In this document: piece by piece, positions 46,314-54,335 of the stretch
Numbering within the stretch: position 1 is the first letter of the stretch
Layout: the number at the start of each line of letters is the position of its first letter
Source: an uncultured Prevotella sp.
GTDB lineage: Bacteria; Bacteroidota; Bacteroidia; Bacteroidales; Bacteroidaceae
Assembly: GCA_900546345.1 (NCBI GenBank)
Contig: URCI01000009.1
Coordinates: 4,286 to 68,285, forward strand
Direction: 5' to 3'
DNA length: 64,000 nt
The notes under the pieces: model-generated
Told to the model about the DNA's origin: nothing
Databases searched by the model: none
The model's input: only the letters and a program-made list of their open reading frames with translations
Program-made: the position numbers and the translations under genes

Positions 46314-48086
46314 ATGAGACTTAAATATTTCATTCCCGTCCTTGCCTCGGCAGCGTTGCTGCTCACGGCGTGCGATGATGTTTTCACGCCCGCCATCGAG
46401 AACTTCAAGGACATCGATATGGTGAACAAGGAGCCGGATTTTGCCAAAGGCTTCCTGATCACAGCCTACCGCACGCTGCCTGGCTACTACGACAACAGCG
46501 ACGTGGCTACCGACGACGCTGTCACCAACGGCATGAGCGACTCTTACATGAAAGTGGCCACCGGCTCATGGACAGCCTCTTTCAATCCTTTCAATCGCTG
46601 GACGGCCGACTACAGTGCCATCCAGTACCTCAACACCTTCCTTGACAAGGTAGACGGCGTGCGCTTTGTCAAGACATCGGCTGCCGTGGACAGCCTGTTG
46701 AAGATACGCATGAAGGGTGAGGCTTATGGCCTGCGTGCCATCCACCACTATTTCCTGTTGCGTGCCCATGCAGGCTTCTCTGAAGACGGACAGTTGCTCG
46801 GTGTGCCTATCCACAATGCCTCTATCGGTGCCAGCAGCAACTTCAATGAGGAGCGGCCGTCGTTCCAGACTTGTGTCGACTCCATCATGGCCGACTTGAG
46901 CCGTGCTGAGAAATTGCTGCCCGAAGAGTATGGCGACATCTCATCCGAGTCTCAGATTCCCGAGAAATATCGCACGGTGACCACCGACCCGGCTCTTTAC
47001 AACCGTGCCATGGGCAACGTAGCCCGTCAGCTGGTCGACGGTCTCATCATCGCCTCGTTCCGTTCGCGTCTGTTGTTGCTCGCTGCCAGCCCGGCCTATC
47101 AGAATGCAAGCAACAAAGTCACGTGGGAACAGGCTGCTGATGCCGCCGCCTCGGTGGTCGACTACGCCATGGGGCCCGAAGGACTGAGCCCTACGGGTGA
47201 GACCTACTACACCAACACCAATGAGATTGCGGCACTCAAGGAAGGCAGCAACCCCGACGAGATTATTTGGCGTGAGAATATAGCTAACAACAACTCCAGC
47301 GATGAGGAATACAATTATCCTCCCTCGCTCTTCGGCAAAGGATATATCAATCCCACCCAGAACCTTGTCGATGCTTTCCCAATGGCCAACGGCTATCCCA
47401 TCAATGATCCGCGCAGCGGCTACGACAGCAAGAACCCGTATGCCGGACGTGATCCACGACTGGCGAAATACATTATATATAATGGTGCCAAGGAAGGCCC
47501 GAAGAACACCATTATCTACACGGGCAGTAAACTCGGAACCGACGACGGCGTGAACGTCAAGGAGACTTCTACACGCACCGGCTACTACATGAAGAAGCGC
47601 TTGAACATGAATGTCAACTGCGACCCTACCTCCAAGTCGGGAGTGAGCCGCTATACGCCGCGCATACGTTATACCGAGATTTACCTCAACTATGCCGAGG
47701 CAGCCAACGAGGCGTGGGGACCACAGGGCAGGGGCAGTCACAGCTATTCTGCCTATGACATCATCAAGGCCATCCGCCATCGTGCCGGGCTCACCGACGA
47801 CAGCTATCTCGACGAGTGCGCTCTGTCAAAGGACAAGATGCGTGAGCTGATCCACAACGAGCGTCGTCTGGAACTCTGCTTCGAGAGCTTCCGCTTCTGG
47901 GATCTGCGCCGCTGGAAAGCCAAACTCAACGTCACGGCACAAGGTATCGACTGGGGCACAGAGTCTTACACGCCGCTTACCGCTGTGGAGAACCGCGATT
48001 ATGAGGACTATATGTACTATGGTCCGATCCCTCAGTCAGAGACGCTGAAGTATAGCAATCTGAAACAGAACAAGGGGTGGAAGTAA
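46314..48086 (+). CDS. SusD/RagB surface lipoprotein 2
   Basis: A 590-residue SusD-like lipoprotein with lipidated cysteine C20 (LLTAC), followed by Asp-rich DDVFTP. Helical SusD segments (MKGEAYGLRAIHHYFLLRAHAGF, DKMRELIHNERRLELCFESFRFWDLRRW) are clear, here cited as two separate regions near 130-155 and 510-540. It is the expected lid of the short SusC just upstream (24 nt). It differs strongly from SusD 1, so the two transporters may take different oligosaccharides. Confidence 0.94.
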   Translation: MRLKYFIPVLASAALLLTACDDVFTPAIENFKDIDMVNKEPDFAKGFLITAYRTLPGYYDNSDVATDDAVTNGMSDSYMKVATGSWTASFNPFNRWTADYSAIQYLNTFLDKVDGVRFVKTSAAVDSLLKIRMKGEAYGLRAIHHYFLLRAHAGFSEDGQLLGVPIHNASIGASSNFNEERPSFQTCVDSIMADLSRAEKLLPEEYGDISSESQIPEKYRTVTTDPALYNRAMGNVARQLVDGLIIASFRSRLLLLAASPAYQNASNKVTWEQAADAAASVVDYAMGPEGLSPTGETYYTNTNEIAALKEGSNPDEIIWRENIANNNSSDEEYNYPPSLFGKGYINPTQNLVDAFPMANGYPINDPRSGYDSKNPYAGRDPRLAKYIIYNGAKEGPKNTIIYTGSKLGTDDGVNVKETSTRTGYYMKKRLNMNVNCDPTSKSGVSRYTPRIRYTEIYLNYAEAANEAWGPQGRGSHSYSAYDIIKAIRHRAGLTDDSYLDECALSKDKMRELIHNERRLELCFESFRFWDLRRWKAKLNVTAQGIDWGTESYTPLTAVENRDYEDYMYYGPIPQSETLKYSNLKQNKGWK

Positions 48087-48134
48087 AGGAAAAGCTTCTC
48101 TATCTCCTCTCAATTGTGGGGAAGACGAGAAAGC

Positions 48135-48173
48135 ATCTTCCGCTCTCAAAGAAAGTATCTTCCGCTCTCAAAG
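48135..48173 (+). repeat. 17-bp direct repeat in the leader of the DUF1735 gene
   Basis: ATCTTCCGCTCTCAAAG occurs at 48135-48151 and 48157-48173, a 22-bp period, between SusD 2 and the next lipoprotein gene. Confidence 0.8.
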
Positions 48174-48202
48174 GGAGTTAGAAAAATAGCAAAGAACATA
48201 AA

Positions 48203-49198
48203 ATGAAGAAAACAATGAACAAGCATTTCATTCTCAAATACATTCCACTGCTCGCCCTTCCTATGTTGCTGGGCCTTACATCTTGCCATAGCGGTGACCA
48301 GGAGTTCCCTGACTATGGCTCGACCAGCGTGTACTTTGCCAACCAAGGCTATGTGCGCACCATCGAGTTGGGCGAGGACTTGGAAGTGGATCTCACCAAC
48401 GACAACAACCATGAGTTCAGCCTTAATGCCGCCATGGGGGGAGGCTACGGCAATAAACGCGACATCAAAGTGAGCTTTGCCGTGGATCCCACACTGCTCG
48501 ACAACAAAAGCTTTGACGACGGCACGCCGATGACGTTGTTGCCCAGTGACTATTATCAGTTGGAGAGCAACCAGATGGTGATCCCGTCGGGTAAGATTCA
48601 AGGCGGTGTGAAGGTGAAGCTCACCGATGCCTTCTTCGCTGATCCGCTGGCCACGACACGTCACTATGTCTTGCCTGTGCGCATCACTCATGTGGAAGGT
48701 GCTGACAGTGTGCTGGAGTCAAAGAACTATGTGCTCTGTGCCGTGAAGTTTGTTAATCCCTGGCAGGCCACTTACCTGCGTCGTGGCGTGGATGTCATCA
48801 CCAATGCCGACGGCACACAGACTGCTGAGGTGCGCCATGCCCAGTATGTCGAGAAAGACGAACTGATGAACCTTACAACGCTCGGCCTCAATGCAGCAGC
48901 AATGAATGTCTCGCTCAAAGACGCCAGCGGCAAGGCGACAACTTGCAAACTGCAACTGCTCTTCAACGGCAATGAATGCAAGATCAGTGCGCTCACCAAG
49001 GGCTTCTCTGCTGAGGGCTCCGGCTCCTTTGTCGAGAAAGGCGAGAAAAACAGCATGGGCGGCAAAGACCGCAATGCGCTTTATCTCAAGTACACGGTCA
49101 GCTCTGCTACTTTGGGCAAGACGGTCACTACGACAGACACACTCGTAGTGCGTGACCGTGGCATTGCTCCGGAGTATTTTACACCGAAAAATAAATAA
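48203..49198 (+). CDS. DUF1735-type surface lipoprotein (XusE-like position)
   Basis: A 331-residue lipoprotein with C28 as the lipidated residue (GLTSC). The N-terminal half follows the DUF1735 fold (STSVYFANQGYVRTIELGED, MGGGYGNKRDIKVSF, VIPSGKIQGGVKVKLTDAFFADP); the C-terminal half (about 190-331) is a second beta domain of the DUF5627 kind. Such proteins sit after SusD genes and bind glycan at the cell surface. The position after two SusC/SusD pairs equals that of xusE in xylan loci. No enzyme motif is seen. Confidence 0.85.
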   Translation: MKKTMNKHFILKYIPLLALPMLLGLTSCHSGDQEFPDYGSTSVYFANQGYVRTIELGEDLEVDLTNDNNHEFSLNAAMGGGYGNKRDIKVSFAVDPTLLDNKSFDDGTPMTLLPSDYYQLESNQMVIPSGKIQGGVKVKLTDAFFADPLATTRHYVLPVRITHVEGADSVLESKNYVLCAVKFVNPWQATYLRRGVDVITNADGTQTAEVRHAQYVEKDELMNLTTLGLNAAAMNVSLKDASGKATTCKLQLLFNGNECKISALTKGFSAEGSGSFVEKGEKNSMGGKDRNALYLKYTVSSATLGKTVTTTDTLVVRDRGIAPEYFTPKNK

Positions 49199-49253
49199 CG
49201 AGAAGGCGAAGGAACAAAGACTCGTATCAACAATTCTCTAACTACAAGATTCT

Positions 49254-50954
49254 ATGAATATGACGAAATACAAGATTCAGGCCGCTCTTGCCGCAGGACT
49301 CTTCCTGCTGGCAGGATGTGCGGATGAATATAAGTCGGACTATCAGACTGACATGCCTGCCGACGTGGCCTTGGCCAATTATGTGGGCAGTTTCGACGTG
49401 CTGAAAGCTTATGCTGGTACCATGCATATCGGTGCCGAGGTGCCCATGTCTATGCTGGGCACTCACAACACAGCTTACAGCCTGTTGCTTACCAACTTCA
49501 ACGAAGTGACACCAACGGATGCCTTTACCCATGCTGCCACGGTCAGTGAAACCGGTATTTGTGACTCCGCACATGCGGTTGACGCGGTCAGTGAGGCTCA
49601 GGCTGCTAATCTCTCTCTGGTCGGAGGACCACTTTGCTCTCCGCTCACCATGCAGAAAGCCTACATGGAGAAAGTGACGGCCGACACCTATGTCCCAGGA
49701 GGGCAGAAAGAGGGCGCGTTCAACCTCGTCAACTTCGAAGGCATGGCTCTCGGTACGACCCTTGCCGGGTCGGGCGGTACGCCGGGCCAGGTCGTCGATG
49801 ACCCACAGGGCAAGCACGGCCATGTGCTCCACTATACAGCCGGATTCAATCATCCCTTTGTCGACATCACGCTGCCCGAGGGCATGACGATCGGTGACCT
49901 GAAGGAGGGACACTGCGACTATATGTTAAAGAGCACCGGTTGGGTGCCGGCTTCCGTGGTGAAGATCACCGTGGGCGGCGCTACGGTGGAAGGCTCAACG
50001 AAGAAGGCCGTCGACCAGGGCATTGTCAAAGGCGAGTGGGGAACTTACAGTTTCAGCTTTGCCGACGTGCTTGACAAGCTCTCCGATGAGCAGAAGGCGG
50101 CCACCTCTTTCAAGCTCGGACTGGGTGACGTCTGCTCCAATCCTGACTATTATATCGACAATATCACGCTCAGCGGAACCTATCTTGCACAGGGCCACTA
50201 CGAGCCGCGGCCGATGGCCGAGAAGCGCGCCGATGCGCTGAAAGCCTATGACCAGTATGTCAAGACGGTGGTTGGCAATTACGGCAAGGATGTGAAAACC
50301 TGGATCGTTGCCGCCGATGCCTTGGCAGGAGAGGGACAAGAAGGACGCTTGCTGACTTCAAAGGCTGACGGGGCCCATTATTTTCTCAACGATTTCCTCG
50401 GCGACGACTATGTGGTCGACTTGGCCAAGATGGTAAGAGAATACCAAAAAGACGCTAAGCTCTTCTATAGCGACAGAGGACTGGAGACCGATGCCACGAA
50501 GTTGGCCAACCTGCAGACGATGGTCAAGGAGTGGAACGATAAGGGAGCCGGCCTTGAGGGTGTCAACGCCGAGGTACATCTCAAGTACAATGCCGCACAG
50601 TTGTCAGCGGCCAAACAAGGCATTGACAACATGCTCAAGGCACTTGTTGCCACGGGCTTGAAGGTCCGGCTCTCCGGTCTCGACATGGTGGCCGTCGACG
50701 ACAACGGCAAGACCATGTCCGTGAAGCAACTCACCGAGGACGATCTCAAGGCCATGGCCGACTACTACAACTATGTCATCAAGCAGTATCTCGCACTTGT
50801 GCCGGAGGCTCAGCGACAAGGCATCTCCTTTGCTGCCTACAATGCCGACGGCAATCACGTGGGACTTTGGACCGCAGCTTTCAACCGTGTGGCCACCTAC
50901 GCCGGTGTTGCCGAGGGCCTGCAGGGCGCAACGGCTACGTGGCCGGGCAAGTAG
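49254..50954 (+). CDS. GH10-like lipoprotein without catalytic residues, with inserted CBM-like module
   Basis: A 566-residue surface lipoprotein (lipidated C22, LAGC). It follows the GH10 xylanase barrel, interrupted at about 156-310 by a beta-sandwich module like the CBM insertions of Bacteroidetes Xyn10 enzymes. The active site is gone: the substrate-site NEMK after FNEVTP is D89-AFT; the acid/base WDVVNEAL segment reads W350-IVAADAL; the nucleophile segment VRITELDM reads VRLSG475LDM; and the conserved GHTLVWH is GGPLCSP. I infer a glycan-binding protein descended from a xylanase. It occupies the xyn10C position of xus loci. It could alternatively be a divergent enzyme with a new mechanism. 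Confidence 0.8.
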   Translation: MNMTKYKIQAALAAGLFLLAGCADEYKSDYQTDMPADVALANYVGSFDVLKAYAGTMHIGAEVPMSMLGTHNTAYSLLLTNFNEVTPTDAFTHAATVSETGICDSAHAVDAVSEAQAANLSLVGGPLCSPLTMQKAYMEKVTADTYVPGGQKEGAFNLVNFEGMALGTTLAGSGGTPGQVVDDPQGKHGHVLHYTAGFNHPFVDITLPEGMTIGDLKEGHCDYMLKSTGWVPASVVKITVGGATVEGSTKKAVDQGIVKGEWGTYSFSFADVLDKLSDEQKAATSFKLGLGDVCSNPDYYIDNITLSGTYLAQGHYEPRPMAEKRADALKAYDQYVKTVVGNYGKDVKTWIVAADALAGEGQEGRLLTSKADGAHYFLNDFLGDDYVVDLAKMVREYQKDAKLFYSDRGLETDATKLANLQTMVKEWNDKGAGLEGVNAEVHLKYNAAQLSAAKQGIDNMLKALVATGLKVRLSGLDMVAVDDNGKTMSVKQLTEDDLKAMADYYNYVIKQYLALVPEAQRQGISFAAYNADGNHVGLWTAAFNRVATYAGVAEGLQGATATWPGK

Positions 50955-50963
50955 AGAATGCTA

Positions 50964-51072
50964 TATCAAGAATTAGAGAAACCGTACTCATGGGCCTTGT
51001 CTGTCAAGGATTAGACAATTTGAGAATGAGAGAGTGAGAGGATCTATATCTTCCATTCTCTGATTCTTGATA
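50964..51072 (+). other. 17-bp inverted repeat in the leader of the GH98 gene
   Basis: TATCAAGAATTAGAGAA (50964-50980) pairs with TTCTCTGATTCTTGATA (51056-51072) through 16 Watson-Crick pairs and one G-U, enclosing about 75 nt that contain a further AGAATGAGAGAGTGAGAGG run. It could form a stable RNA stem between the GH10-like and GH98 genes. Confidence 0.65.
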
Positions 51073-51120
51073 ATAAGCCCCCTTAAGCATCTACTAGTTA
51101 TTCATCAAATAATCCCTTCT

Positions 51121-54111
51121 ATGAAAGCAATCCTACGCAACTTATTCCTCCTGCTTTTTCTAGGCCTCACGCTCGCCGCAGGAGCACAGCAGCGGCGACC
51201 GATAGACTCACGTCATCCGATGTGGCTCGTACACATCGATGTTTGGAACAAAGCAAATCCACAAGCCATCATCGACATGATACCCAAGGATATACGTCCT
51301 TTTGTTTGTCTGAACCTGTCCCTTTCTTGCCAATACGATACGGATAAAAATGTCTACAAGATGCCTCAGGACGGTGTGGCCACCTTCAAATCGTGGGCTA
51401 CTGTGTGTCAGCAAAATGGCATGTGGTTTACTTGTCAGCCGGCCAGTGGCGGGCACACACATATCCAGGACGACGACCTCGCCACATTTGAGTATTTCTT
51501 CAAGACCTATCCCAACTTCCTTGGCTGGAACTATGCAGAGCAGTTTTGGGGCTTTGACGAACCAGGTGACAAGAGTTCGAGTCCGCAGACTACCCGCATC
51601 GCCCTCTTTGCAAAGCTCGTGGAGATGTCGCACAAATACGGTGGTTTCCTTACTATCAGCTTCTGTGGCAACATCTGGTCACATGCACTCACACCGATCG
51701 GTATGCTCAAACGCAATGCCGATCTGCTCGCTGCTTGCGAGAAGTATCCCGAAGCTATCCTCTGGCTCTATAAATACACGACCACCTCTTGCTTCTATGA
51801 CACCGAAAGCGTCACGTGGGGACCCTATATCGCAGGACTGGCCAACAACTATGGCGTACGCTACGACAACTGTGGATGGAACGGAGCTCTCGACGTGATG
51901 CTGGGCAAGGACAACGGCAAGAAGTATCCCGTGGCGGCAGGACTCTCCACTGTTATGGAGCAGAGCTGCGTCAATGGCGGGGCCGTATGGGATGGACCGG
52001 AGCTCATCTGGACCGAAGACTTCAAAAACCTCAGCAATACGTCGGTCAAGGGTTACTCGCATCGTAACTGGGGTTGCTTCCCCGGCTTCCAAAATGTGTG
52101 GGTGGACATGTTCAGAAAGATCCTCGACGGCTCGCTCTATATTCCCACACGGCAAGAAGTGATTGACAAGACCAAGATTGTAGTGGTCAATGATGTCACC
52201 ACCGGCAGCGACGAAGACAAATATGTCGGGTGGAAAGACCTCTACGACGGACTGTATAAGCAAGACGACCCGCTGAACAAAGACGACGGATGCTGGATGA
52301 ACAACCTTACTTGGTACAAGAAGACAGGCCGATATGGTGCCATTCCTATCGTGCCCGAACTCCATGACAACGCGGCCAAGGCCATTCCTGTGCAAGTGAA
52401 GAAATCTGCCAAATGGTCCAGCCAACGCGCCAAGCTCAAGGACTTTAATGCGCAATATCCGGAAGTGAGCACGGGCGACCTCTATGTCAACCGCTACCGC
52501 AACCAGCTGATCACTTACATGCCCTACTCCTATTTCAACAGCAAGCGTACAGCATCGGCCTCCATACCTTTACAGTATAACACTTGCAAGGAACTGCAAC
52601 TCACCTGGGGGACGTTTACTGCTGCTGCCGTCAGAGAGTATGCTGACCACATCAATCTTTATCTCAACAACTATCGCACCGACACCATCGCACCGGTAAC
52701 CGACAAGATTGTCGTCAAGGGCGCGACAGCGAAACCGGACTATACCTATACCGTCGGTACGGAGCAGCTGTCTGCTACGGTAGCCGCCAACGCTCCGCAG
52801 GCCACGCTCTCTGACAGCTGGGATGCCGCAACAGGCACTTACACACTGCTTGTCTCGCACTGTGGCTCGGTCAACATCAAGTTGAGTTGCCAAGGCAACG
52901 CTACAGGACGCAGTACGGATTATCTTCCTGACACACCGTTGGAGAGTCCCAGACAGCCTGAAGCTTACAGCGGTCCGGTCACTATCGAGGCTGAGGACAT
53001 GGACTATCGCTCGATTCAGGAATGCTGTCTGAGTCCCTACGATGTCCATCCCGACGAGCGCGGCAATGTGGGCAATGGTTATATCGTCATGGGCACCAAC
53101 AAAAACGGCAGTTTACGCCATGTGTTCAATGCCAACGTCGACGGCACGTATCGCGTAAGTCTACGCTACATGAACACCAGTAAGAAAGGTAACCTGAAGG
53201 TGACCGTCAACGGCACTGAGAAGAAGGTGGGCTGCGATGTCACCGCCAATAACGAGTGGCGCACGGTGAGCCTTGGTTTCCAACTCGTCAAGGGTGCCAA
53301 CACACTCACGATCGACAACGTCAGTGGCACGAATCTCTGCCTTGACCAGGTAGTTTACGAGCCTGTCTCTGAGCAGGTCAAAGACGATGGAGCCTTCGAA
53401 GAAGAGCCCGATGAGCCTGACACGCCCAGTGATCCCGCTTATCCCTATGTTGTCCTTCGTGACAACTTTGCGCAGGAAGGTGCCAATATGGTGCCGAAGG
53501 GATGGGTGATGGCCAATGGAGACGTGATGGTCACTCCGGGACCGGCGGGCTCCGGTCCTCGTATCTTCCAGTTCCCCGAAGGTAGCACGTTTACCTATGG
53601 ACTGTATGTACGCACGCCTTCTTCCACTACCGGCTATGGTATCTATGGTACGATGCCGGACTACCAGGTCGCGCTGAAGGCTTCGGCAAAATACTGTCTG
53701 AGCCTTGACGCAGCCGCTTGGAAAGGGACACCTTATTTAAAGGTAGAGGTTCTGGACGAGAACAACCATGAAGTCAGAAGCACGATCGTGCCCTGCAAAC
53801 CCAATTTGGAAGGCTCTTCATCAACAGTGTTCACGGGTGCGGCTCACGTCTCTCTTGGCTTCACGGTGCCTTCAGACGGCAACTATCTCTTCCGTTTCAG
53901 TCCTGTCATCAACGAGAATGGCGACGGCGGCTACTGGCTTGAAACGATGATTGGTAATATTGTACTGACCTCCGACACGCCGACCGGCATCAGCAATCTT
54001 CGCATCAACAACGAAGCCGAAAGCAGAACTTACGACCTGAGCGGACGACAAGTGAACGGGAAGAAGGCTGGAGTGGTTATCAAGAACGGGAAGAAGTACA
54101 TCAGCAAATAG
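51121..54111 (+). CDS. GH98 endo-glycanase with CBM and C-terminal sorting-like tail
   Basis: A 996-residue exported multi-domain protein: signal peptide (1-22, ending GAQ), GH98 catalytic region (from PMWLVHIDVWNKANP near 30 to about 430, with likely acid E140 in NYAEQFWGFDE, and the C-terminal GH98 segment CWMNNLTWYKKTGRYG), a CBM6/35-like sandwich at 621-748 (TIEAEDMDYRS), an acidic Pro linker at 760-772, another beta domain (about 775-945), and a tail YDLSGRQVNGKKAGVVIKNG like type IX secretion sorting domains. GH98 includes blood-group endo-galactosidases and xylan-active endo-xylanases; the context favours the latter. I start it at ATG 51121, where the signal peptide begins. Confidence 0.85.
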   Translation: MKAILRNLFLLLFLGLTLAAGAQQRRPIDSRHPMWLVHIDVWNKANPQAIIDMIPKDIRPFVCLNLSLSCQYDTDKNVYKMPQDGVATFKSWATVCQQNGMWFTCQPASGGHTHIQDDDLATFEYFFKTYPNFLGWNYAEQFWGFDEPGDKSSSPQTTRIALFAKLVEMSHKYGGFLTISFCGNIWSHALTPIGMLKRNADLLAACEKYPEAILWLYKYTTTSCFYDTESVTWGPYIAGLANNYGVRYDNCGWNGALDVMLGKDNGKKYPVAAGLSTVMEQSCVNGGAVWDGPELIWTEDFKNLSNTSVKGYSHRNWGCFPGFQNVWVDMFRKILDGSLYIPTRQEVIDKTKIVVVNDVTTGSDEDKYVGWKDLYDGLYKQDDPLNKDDGCWMNNLTWYKKTGRYGAIPIVPELHDNAAKAIPVQVKKSAKWSSQRAKLKDFNAQYPEVSTGDLYVNRYRNQLITYMPYSYFNSKRTASASIPLQYNTCKELQLTWGTFTAAAVREYADHINLYLNNYRTDTIAPVTDKIVVKGATAKPDYTYTVGTEQLSATVAANAPQATLSDSWDAATGTYTLLVSHCGSVNIKLSCQGNATGRSTDYLPDTPLESPRQPEAYSGPVTIEAEDMDYRSIQECCLSPYDVHPDERGNVGNGYIVMGTNKNGSLRHVFNANVDGTYRVSLRYMNTSKKGNLKVTVNGTEKKVGCDVTANNEWRTVSLGFQLVKGANTLTIDNVSGTNLCLDQVVYEPVSEQVKDDGAFEEEPDEPDTPSDPAYPYVVLRDNFAQEGANMVPKGWVMANGDVMVTPGPAGSGPRIFQFPEGSTFTYGLYVRTPSSTTGYGIYGTMPDYQVALKASAKYCLSLDAAAWKGTPYLKVEVLDENNHEVRSTIVPCKPNLEGSSSTVFTGAAHVSLGFTVPSDGNYLFRFSPVINENGDGGYWLETMIGNIVLTSDTPTGISNLRINNEAESRTYDLSGRQVNGKKAGVVIKNGKKYISK

Positions 54112-54241
54112 TTGCAGAACGGCACGGCACACATCGTGAAGAAGGTATAGAATTTGCGAATAAAAGAACTTTTTCACCATTGCGAAATGTGTTTCATGTC
54201 AAAATGCAGCGTTTTACACAAGACATTCGTAGCATTTTTGT

Positions 54242-54249
54242 TATCTTTG
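54242..54249 (+). promoter_or_regulatory. promoter -7 box of the GH29 gene
   Basis: TATCTTTG, a full TAnnTTTG match, 87 nt before the GH29 start at 54336. It suggests that this gene can be transcribed apart from the PUL operon. Confidence 0.6.
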
Positions 54250-54335
54250 CACTCGAAAATGCTACGGATGCAACATCCGTCAAAGAGCATTTACCGATGA
54301 CCAATAATCAGATTCCAAAAACTAAATTTACTACA

